Origin: Petropleomorpha daqingensis
Lineage (GTDB): Bacteria; Actinomycetota; Actinomycetes; Mycobacteriales; Geodermatophilaceae
NCBI RefSeq assembly: GCF_013408985.1
Contig: NZ_JACBZT010000001.1
Span: 2,976,001 to 3,040,000, forward strand
DNA length: 64,000 nucleotides
Reading direction: 5' to 3'
Shown here: positions 58,329 to 64,000 of the stretch, piece after piece
Numbering within the stretch: the first letter of the stretch is position 1
Layout of the letters: the number at the start of each line of letters is the position of its first letter
Translations under genes and position numbers: made by a program
Notes under the pieces: generated by a model
The model's input: only the letters and a program-made list of their open reading frames with translations
What the model was told of the DNA's origin: nothing
Databases searched by the model: none

Positions 58329-59282
58329 GTGGAGTTTCGCCAATTGCGCTACTTCCTGGCGGTGGCCGAGGAGGGGCGCTTCAACCGGGCCGCGCAGAGG
58401 CTCCACATCGCGGCGTCGTCGCTCTCGCAGCAGATCAGTGCGCTGGAGCGGGACCTCAAGGTCTCGCTGTTCGAGCGCACCCCGGAAGCGGCTCGGCTGA
58501 CCCCGGCCGGTGTCGTCCTGGCGGAGCGGACCCGGATCATCCTGGCAGAGGTGGAGCGGGCCCGGGCGGACGTGCGCGCCGCCGGAAGGGACCGCCGGCG
58601 ATTGACCCTCCGGGTGGCCAACATGGCCGAGCTGGTCCTGGACGGTCCGTTGAGGGGCCTGGGTCTGGGCATCGACGGGATCGAGGTCTCGGTGAGTTCC
58701 AGCCGGGGGGACGACGCGCTCGAGGCGGTCCGTCAGGGCCGGGCCGACGCGGCGATCGTCTGGAGCCGGGCACCGGTCGACCGCGACCTGGAAGGCGTCG
58801 TCCTCGGCTCGGTGGTGTTCGGCGTCGTCGTCCCGCTCGGCCACCGGGCAGCCGGCTCGGCGACGGTGCCGGTCGGAGCCCTCGCCGGCGACGTGCTGGT
58901 CATGTTTCCGCGAGAACCGTTCGCCGGAATCTGGGACCGCACGGTCGCCCACTTCTTCCCCGGCGGGGCCGGCCATGGTCAGGTCGTCGTCGAACCGAAC
59001 CTGCTCAACAGCCCCGATGCGGTGCTGCGCGCAGTGGCCACGGGCGTCGGCATCGCAGCCGGCATCCTGGGGACCGTGGACGCCATGGGGGTCCACGGGA
59101 TCGCGGCCCGACGCCTGGACCCCGACCTGCGGCTCGAACTGGAGGTCGTCTGGCGGCCGCACGCCGGCCAGTCGGTCGGCAGGCTCGTCGACTTCCTGCT
59201 GCGATCGGCACGGGACCCCGGTATCGCCATCGAGGCGTTCGAGCATCCCGCTGGCGGTGCCGGGCAGCCGATCACGGCGTGA
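58329..59282 (+). CDS. LysR-family transcriptional regulator
   Basis: A 317-residue regulator. The N-terminal winged helix is VEFRQLRYFLAVAEEGRFNRAAQRLHIAASSLSQQISALERDLKVSLFERTPEAARLTPAGVVLAERTRIILAE, followed by a two-lobed inducer domain. GTG at 58329 lies 5 bases after TAACTT, so it is likely leaderless. It is placed 33 bases after the aldo/keto reductase on the same strand, and may regulate that operon or the following DUF1345 gene. Confidence 0.9.
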   Translation: MEFRQLRYFLAVAEEGRFNRAAQRLHIAASSLSQQISALERDLKVSLFERTPEAARLTPAGVVLAERTRIILAEVERARADVRAAGRDRRRLTLRVANMAELVLDGPLRGLGLGIDGIEVSVSSSRGDDALEAVRQGRADAAIVWSRAPVDRDLEGVVLGSVVFGVVVPLGHRAAGSATVPVGALAGDVLVMFPREPFAGIWDRTVAHFFPGGAGHGQVVVEPNLLNSPDAVLRAVATGVGIAAGILGTVDAMGVHGIAARRLDPDLRLELEVVWRPHAGQSVGRLVDFLLRSARDPGIAIEAFEHPAGGAGQPITA

Positions 59283-59330
59283 GGACATAACTCTGGCGCC
59301 CTCGGCGGCCCGCACCCCGCACACATAGGC

Positions 59331-60116
59331 ATGTCTGCCGATACCGCGGGCTCCCCGGTCGGCGTCGGATGGAGGAGCGTCCGGCGTCGCCGGGCGGATG
59401 TCGAGCCCGGCCGCTGGTCCGGGCGCGCGAACCTGGGGAAGGTCATCGGGATCGGCGACGGCGTGGACGAGGTCAGCTCTGCGACCGTCGGCCGGGAACG
59501 CCGGATCATCTCGTGGCGCCGCCTGCTGGTCTCCCTCGCCGCAGGGGCGGCGGCCGCGGTCGCCGTGGCTCTGGTCGGGTCCGTCCGCCTGAGCGTCCTC
59601 GTCGGCTGGACCGTGGCCGCGTCGGCCGTCCTCGGATGGGTCTGGCGGATCAGCTGGCCGCAGGACTACGGCGGCACCAAGCGCCTGGCGGAGGACGAGG
59701 GGCGGTCCCACGTCACCGACACGGCGGTCCTCGTCGCCGCCGTGGCCAGCCTGGTCGCGGTGCTCGTCGGCGTGGTCAGCACGAGTCGTCACGACGCCGT
59801 CGCGGTCGTGGCCGTCGTCCTCGCCGTCGTGGACACGATCCTCTCCTGGGCGCTGGTGAACACGGTCTTCGCCCTCAAGTACGCGCGGCTCTACTACGCG
59901 GGCGGGGACGGCGGCATCAGCTTCGAGGAGAACCAGCGCCCCGCCTACAGCGACTTCGCCTACCTCGCTTTCACCGTCGGCATGTCCTTCGCGGTGTCCG
60001 ACACCGGGCTGGCGGACGCGCAGATGCGCAAGGTCGGACTGGGGCACGCGCTGCTGTCCTACCTGTTCGGCACCGTGCTCATCGCCGTCTCCGTCAGCCT
60101 GCTGACCAATGTCTGA
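59331..60116 (+). CDS. DUF1345 family membrane protein
   Basis: A 261-residue protein with four or five membrane helices (LLVSLAAGAAAAVAVALVGSVRLSVLVGWTVAASAVLGWVW, TAVLVAAVASLVAVLVGVV, AVAVVAVVLAVVDTILSWALVNTVFALKYARLYY). The WALVNTVFALKYARLYY and DFAYLAFTVGMSFAVSDT stretches are hallmarks of DUF1345 (about 210 residues), here with an extra N-terminal polar region. ATG at 59331. The stop overlaps the next gene by 8 bases, so the two are coupled. Function unknown. Confidence 0.9.
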   Translation: MSADTAGSPVGVGWRSVRRRRADVEPGRWSGRANLGKVIGIGDGVDEVSSATVGRERRIISWRRLLVSLAAGAAAAVAVALVGSVRLSVLVGWTVAASAVLGWVWRISWPQDYGGTKRLAEDEGRSHVTDTAVLVAAVASLVAVLVGVVSTSRHDAVAVVAVVLAVVDTILSWALVNTVFALKYARLYYAGGDGGISFEENQRPAYSDFAYLAFTVGMSFAVSDTGLADAQMRKVGLGHALLSYLFGTVLIAVSVSLLTNV

Positions 60117-61179
60117 CGGTCCGGTCGTGGTCGGCCTGGTGGCCGATCCGGATCTGCCGGGAGAGCTGGCGAAAGACCTCGCGGGCACCCTGCCGGCGGC
60201 GCTGGCGCGGGCCGACGGTGCGCGGGACTGGCGGGCGAGCGCGCACGTGGTCGCCCTGGTCGCCGGTCACGTCGGGGACGAGGAACCGCTCCTGCAGGCG
60301 GTCTGCGAGCGGAAGGTCGCCGAGGGGTGGGACGTGGCCATCGGGCTCACGGACCTGCCGCGACGGGCGGGGACCCGCGCCGTGGTCGCCGATCTCGATC
60401 CCGAGCGCGGTGTGGCCCTGACCTCCGTGCCGGCACTGGGGGTGCTCCGCCTGCCGCACCGGGCCGAGGACGTCGTCGTCCGACTCGTCCTGGACCTGCT
60501 CGGCACGTCGGCCGCCTCGCCCGTCGCCACCGCGGGGCTGGCCGTCCTCGGGGACGAGGAGTCCTCGAGCCGGCGCCTGGTCCTGCCCGCTCTTCTGGGA
60601 CGTTGGCGCCTGTTCGGTGGCATGGTGCGCGCCAACCGGCCGTGGCGGCTGGTCGGGGCGCTCTCCGGTGCCCTGCTGGCCGCCTTCGCCGCGAGCGTCT
60701 TCGGGGTGTTCACGGTGACGCTCTGGGTCCTGGCCGACCGGCTCGGCGTCGCTCGGTTGTCGGTGATCACGGGCCTGTCGGTCGCCGCGATGGTCGTCTA
60801 CCTGATCGTGCAGCACGGACTCTGGGAGCGCCCCGAGGACGCGCGGCAACGGCGGTTGGCCCGCCTGTACAACGTCACCACCGCGGCCACGCTCGTCCTC
60901 GGGGTCCTGGTGTTCTACGCAGCGCTGGTCGCCGTCATGACGGTCACCGTCGCCTTCCTCGTCGACGGTGCCGTCCTCGGGCGCAATCTGGGGCACTCAC
61001 CGAGCTGGGGCGACTACCTCGACATCAGCTGGTTCATCGCCTCGCTGGCCACCGTCGGGGGTGCGCTCGGGTCCGGGGCGGAGGACGGGGACACCGTCCG
61101 ACGGGCCGCGTACGGGGCGCGGCAGCGTGCCCGCTCGGAGCAGAGCTGCCCCGACGGCGGGCCCGACGACCGCGGCTGA
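60109..61179 (+). CDS. Hypothetical membrane protein coupled to DUF1345
   Basis: A 356-residue protein. The first 170 residues are soluble (VVVGLVADPDLPGELAKDLAGTLPAAL, VAIGLTDLPRRAGTRAVVADLDPERGVALTSVPALG). The C-terminal part has about four membrane helices (VGALSGALLAAFAASVFGVFTVTLWVLA, LSVITGLSVAAMVVYLIVQ, AATLVLGVLVFYAALVAVMTVTVAFLV, DYLDISWFIASLATVGGALGSG). Similar actinobacterial proteins are sometimes labelled 5,10-methylene-tetrahydrofolate dehydrogenase, but no such motif is seen. ATG at 60109 overlaps the DUF1345 stop by 8 bases. Confidence 0.82.
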   Translation: MSDGPVVVGLVADPDLPGELAKDLAGTLPAALARADGARDWRASAHVVALVAGHVGDEEPLLQAVCERKVAEGWDVAIGLTDLPRRAGTRAVVADLDPERGVALTSVPALGVLRLPHRAEDVVVRLVLDLLGTSAASPVATAGLAVLGDEESSSRRLVLPALLGRWRLFGGMVRANRPWRLVGALSGALLAAFAASVFGVFTVTLWVLADRLGVARLSVITGLSVAAMVVYLIVQHGLWERPEDARQRRLARLYNVTTAATLVLGVLVFYAALVAVMTVTVAFLVDGAVLGRNLGHSPSWGDYLDISWFIASLATVGGALGSGAEDGDTVRRAAYGARQRARSEQSCPDGGPDDRG

Positions 61180-61186
61180 ACCCGGT

Positions 61187-61206
61187 GCCGGCGCTCCATC
61201 GCCGGC
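61187..61206 (+). terminator. Hairpin after the DUF1345 operon
   Basis: GCCGGCG and CGCCGGC pair around a 6-base CTCCAT loop, 7 bases after the last stop. It separates the operon from the PAS-EAL gene. Confidence 0.65.
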
Positions 61207-61313
61207 GTCGATGGCGCCCATCGGGGACGCGTGATCAATTCTCCAGATCGTCGCGCCGACACTCGGGTAGGAGCTTCTGCTGGGGGAGCGCCGAGGGATC
61301 GCGAGGAGTTCTC

Positions 61314-62600
61314 GTGCGCGGAAAGCACGTCACCGGTGGCGCCGTCCTGGGCCTCGCGATCTGCGCCATCCTGGGCGCGGTGATCTCCGTCCGCGACGCG
61401 GCGCTGGTCCTGGTCGTGGGTGCGGCGTGGGCAGCCGGTCGATTTCTCCGGTCCGGTGCCGCTCCGAGCCGTCGTTCGGCCGCGCGGGACGAGGTCGGCG
61501 AGGAGGTCGTCTGGGAGTGCGACGCGGGCGGCCGGTTCACGCATGCCAGCTCGCAGTGCCTGGAGCTCCTCGGGTACACGCCCGAGGAGGCGTCGTCGCT
61601 CTCGATCTTCGACGTCGTCCATCCCGACGAGCACGCCGTGGTGACCCACCTGATCTCGTCCGGGCGGGGATGGCGGCGCCGGCCGTTCCGGTGCGTCGCC
61701 AAGAACGGCGCGACGGTGTGGTTGCAGAGCACCGCCGTGGCGCAAGCGGACGGTCAGGGACGGTTCACCGGGTTGCTCGGCGCGTCCCACCGGGTCTGGG
61801 AGGCCCCACCCGGCGAGCCGGCGAGGACGTCCGCGGCGATCGTCCGGGTGCTCGCCGACGATGCACTACGGACGGCCTTCCAGCCGATCGTCTCCCTGGC
61901 CGACGGGCGGGTGCTCGGCGCCGAGGCGCTGTCCCGGTTCGCGATGGCCGACGACGGGCGCACCGCCGAGGACTGGTTCACCGACGCCGCACGGGTCGGG
62001 CTCGGGGTCGACCTCGAGATCCACGCCGCGCTGCACGCGCTGCGTCAGGCGACGACCCTGCCGGAGGACACGTACGTGTCCGTGAACCTCTCCCCGGAGA
62101 CGCTGCTCTGGCCAGGGCTCCCCGACGCCCTGCGGAGCGCATCCATCCCGCTGTCCCGCATCGTCGTGGAACTCACCGAGCACTCCGCGGTGGAGGACTA
62201 CGACGCCCTCGACCGGGCGCTGCAACCGCTGCGCCGGGCTGGGCTCCGGATCGCCGTGGACGACGCCGGCGCCGGCCACGCCACCTTCCGGCACATCCTC
62301 CGGCTCGCGCCGGACCTCATCAAGCTCGACCGCAGCCTCATCAGCGGCATCGACGGCGATCCCGCACGGCGGGTGCTCGCGGGCGCCGTCGTGGCCCTCG
62401 CCCGTGAGATGCGGGGCGTGGTCGTCGCCGAAGGGATCGAGCGGACCACCGAGCTGGCCGTCCTGATGGGCCTCGGGGTCCAGGCCGGCCAGGGGTACCT
62501 GTTCGGCCGGCCGAGCACCGACGAGCGGGACTGGCGGGCCTGGCGCCGTTCGCCGTGGCCGCGGCTGTCGACCCCGGCGCTGCTCAGGACGACGTCGTGA
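61314..62600 (+). CDS. PAS-EAL domain cyclic-di-GMP phosphodiesterase
   Basis: A 428-residue protein. Two short N-terminal membrane helices are followed by a PAS sensor (VWECDAGGRFTHASSQCLELLGYTPEEASSLSIFDVVHPDE) and an EAL domain from about residue 170. The EAL residues are intact: AEALSRF (Glu), VNLSPE (Asn), VELTEHS (Glu), DDAGAGHA (Asp-Asp), IKLDRS (Lys), VAEGIE (Glu) and QGYLFGRP. It should hydrolyse c-di-GMP. No GGDEF domain is present. GTG at 61314 has GAGGAG upstream. It converges on the LysR gene with a 17-base overlap. Confidence 0.93.
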   Translation: MRGKHVTGGAVLGLAICAILGAVISVRDAALVLVVGAAWAAGRFLRSGAAPSRRSAARDEVGEEVVWECDAGGRFTHASSQCLELLGYTPEEASSLSIFDVVHPDEHAVVTHLISSGRGWRRRPFRCVAKNGATVWLQSTAVAQADGQGRFTGLLGASHRVWEAPPGEPARTSAAIVRVLADDALRTAFQPIVSLADGRVLGAEALSRFAMADDGRTAEDWFTDAARVGLGVDLEIHAALHALRQATTLPEDTYVSVNLSPETLLWPGLPDALRSASIPLSRIVVELTEHSAVEDYDALDRALQPLRRAGLRIAVDDAGAGHATFRHILRLAPDLIKLDRSLISGIDGDPARRVLAGAVVALAREMRGVVVAEGIERTTELAVLMGLGVQAGQGYLFGRPSTDERDWRAWRRSPWPRLSTPALLRTTS

Positions 62601-63510
62601 CCGCTGCCGCGTCCAGCCCGGTGCAGACCGGCCGGCACCGGTCCAGGTAGGCGGCGAGAAAGGCCCGACCCGCGGCACCGCGCAGCATCTCGTCCCGGGT
62701 GAGGACGCCGAGTTCCCACTGGGGTGCACCGGTCAGCGTCGCCGTCGCCACGCCGGGGAACGTCTCGCGGTCGATGCAGGCGTCGGGGCCGTAGGCGATG
62801 CCCATGCCCCGCTGCACCATGCTCTGCAGGGTCAGCCACTCGTTGATCTCGAGCCGGACCTGGCGGGGCAGCGTGCTCTCCTGCACCCAGGTGTCGAACA
62901 GGGCCCGGGCCCACGATCCGCGCGCCAGGTCGATGATCGGTTCCTCGACGACGTCGGCGGGGGTCACGTCCCGCGCTCCGGCGAGCCGGTGGCCTGCGGG
63001 GCACACGAGGCTCAGCGGGGTGCTGATCAGCGGGGTGAAGCGGATCCCCGGGCCGAGGCGCGGGATCCGGGGCCCGATGGCGAAGTCCACCTGGCCCTCG
63101 GCCACGAGGTCCGGCATCCGCTGAGCCGGGGCGGGCAGCACGTGCACGTCGACGCCCGGGTGCTCCGACTGGAACCGGTGGATCGTCTCTGCCACGTCGA
63201 TGGCTCGCGGAAGGGCGAGGACGGCGATGCGGACCGAGCCGCGGAGCAGGCCGATGACCTCCGCGACCGCATCGCGGGCGCGCTCGGTCTCGGCCAGGGC
63301 GGCACGGGCTGGTTCGAGCAGGGCCCGTCCGGCGTCGGTGAGCTCGGTGCCGCGACGACCGCGGATGAACAGCTCGGTGCCGAGTTCGCGTTCCAGGGAC
63401 AGCAGCGACGCCGACAGGCTCGACTGGACCATGTAGAGGCGCGCCGCGGCGGAGGTGAAGGAGCCCTCCTCGACGACGGCGAGGAAGTACTCCAGCTGCC
63501 TCAGTTCCAC
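62584..63510 (-). CDS. LysR-family transcriptional regulator
   Basis: A 308-residue regulator. The winged helix is MELRQLEYFLAVVEEGSFTSAAARLYMVQSSLSASLLSLERELGTELFIRGRRGTELTDAGRALLEPARAALAET; the inducer domain includes IAVLALPRAIDVAETIHRFQSEHPGVDVHVLPA and FAIGPRIP. The target is unknown. Upstream, CGGGCGA-CGGTG-TCGCCCG (63537-63555) could be its operator, in the 128-base gap before the divergent TetR. The C-terminus overlaps the PAS-EAL gene. Confidence 0.92.
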   Translation of the reverse strand: MELRQLEYFLAVVEEGSFTSAAARLYMVQSSLSASLLSLERELGTELFIRGRRGTELTDAGRALLEPARAALAETERARDAVAEVIGLLRGSVRIAVLALPRAIDVAETIHRFQSEHPGVDVHVLPAPAQRMPDLVAEGQVDFAIGPRIPRLGPGIRFTPLISTPLSLVCPAGHRLAGARDVTPADVVEEPIIDLARGSWARALFDTWVQESTLPRQVRLEINEWLTLQSMVQRGMGIAYGPDACIDRETFPGVATATLTGAPQWELGVLTRDEMLRGAAGRAFLAAYLDRCRPVCTGLDAAAVTTSS

Positions 63511-63638
63511 GGCGTTCCTCTTCGTGCTCGGGAGCGCGGGCGACGGTGTCGCCCGGCGGTCGTGTGCCGCGGACGGTAGGCAGCCGGGGCGGAACGCGCG
63601 GGTGCCGTGTCACGACTGGATCGCCCTACAGTCGGCCC

Positions 63639-64000
63639 ATGGCATCGGGGGACGCCGGGCCGCCACGGGCGCAGGGGTCGGCTCGCAGCCCCAGGCGCCT
63701 GGACCGGACGAAGGACCAGGCGATCACGGCGGCGGTGGTCGACGTGCTGGACCGGTTGGGCCTGCGCGGCTTCACCATGGACGAGGTCGCGCTGAGCGCG
63801 GGCGTCGGCAAGGCGGCCATCTACCGGCGGTGGGCCGGCAAGACCGACCTGCTGGCCAGCTACACCGAGGGGTCGATCGAGGGCACCCTCGACGTCTCGG
63901 ACACCGGTTCGCTCAGGACCGACCTGATCGGGCTGCTCGCCTCGGCGGTCGCCCACTTCAACGGCCCGGCAGGACGCGCCAACCGGGCCCTGCTCAGCGC
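63639..64000 (+). CDS. TetR-family regulator (3' truncated by window edge)
   Basis: The first 120 residues of a TetR regulator, with helix-turn-helix LDRTKDQAITAAVVDVLDRLGLRGFTMDEVALSAGVGKAAIYRRWAGKTDLLASYTEGS. The IYRRWAGK recognition helix is intact, then the ligand domain begins. ATG at 63639 lies 6 bases after TACAGT (63627-63632), a leaderless start. The rest is outside the window. It is divergent from the LysR gene. Confidence 0.88.
   Translation, partial: MASGDAGPPRAQGSARSPRRLDRTKDQAITAAVVDVLDRLGLRGFTMDEVALSAGVGKAAIYRRWAGKTDLLASYTEGSIEGTLDVSDTGSLRTDLIGLLASAVAHFNGPAGRANRALLS

Noticed and set aside
57429-60188. A 919-codon minus-strand frame, and an 809-codon one at 25649-28078
   Set aside because: Both lie opposite well supported genes (aldo/keto reductase, LysR, DUF1345; PaoB/PaoC-like) and are typical GC-rich shadows.

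Overview
The window comes from a very GC-rich actinomycete chromosome. Third codon positions are almost all G or C, GTG starts are common, and the gene content is typically actinobacterial: F420-linked enzymes, an EmbR-like regulator, class III cyclase, DUF5994, ANTAR, CopC-CopD/YcnI/SCO1 and an actinobacterial cysteine leader peptide. The protein set looks most like Geodermatophilaceae (Blastococcus, Geodermatophilus, Modestobacter); that is an inference from sequence feel, not a search. Many genes appear to be transcribed without a leader: a TAnnnT -10 box lies 5-7 bases before the start codon.

Layout. 1-5.1 kb: end of an acyltransferase; an SMP-30/F420 oxidoreductase/F420-binding operon; a MerR-PP2C fusion; and a TetR gene facing a DUF4386 membrane protein across two matching operators. 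5.3-11.9 kb: secreted BNR-repeat protein, DUF2207 membrane protein, cupin, membrane adenylate cyclase and a K+ channel. 11.9-20.6 kb: a fatty-acid or steroid-type catabolic cluster (two acyl-CoA ligases, methyltransferase, TetR, two acyl-CoA dehydrogenases, enoyl-CoA hydratase) with one palindromic operator between the divergent halves. 20.8-28.7 kb: FAD-linked oxidase, secreted protein with eight 13-residue Asp-rich repeats, EmbR-like regulator, PaoABC-type aldehyde oxidoreductase, MarR/YceI pair. 29-36.4 kb: MauE/DsbA-like pair, TypA followed by an unusual set of palindromes, DUF5994, epimerase, and a TauE/SafE permease behind a cysteine leader peptide.

36.4-47.1 kb: MFS exporter, PiT phosphate permease with its DUF47 partner, then a copper cluster (divergent ECF sigma factor, zinc-finger anti-sigma candidate, CopC-CopD fusion, YcnI, SCO1, and an unnamed HDHRTHWM membrane protein), M23 endopeptidase, AraC/VOC pair, tRNA-Ala(GGC). 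47.2-55.5 kb is more accessory in character: AlkZ-like protein, TetR/VOC, a small zinc-ribbon protein, ANTAR protein with a helical partner, methyltransferase, LuxR-DUF2254 and a PfpI-like protein. 55.6-64 kb: alcohol dehydrogenase/unknown/aldo-keto reductase operon, LysR, DUF1345 and a partner membrane protein, PAS-EAL phosphodiesterase, a second LysR and a truncated TetR.

No CRISPR array, insertion sequence, prophage or rRNA was seen. The strongest second-look items are the MerR-PP2C fusion with its MerR-spaced promoter, the dual TetR operator, the cysteine leader peptide, the 13-residue repeat protein, the palindrome cassette after typA and the unnamed last gene of the copper operon.
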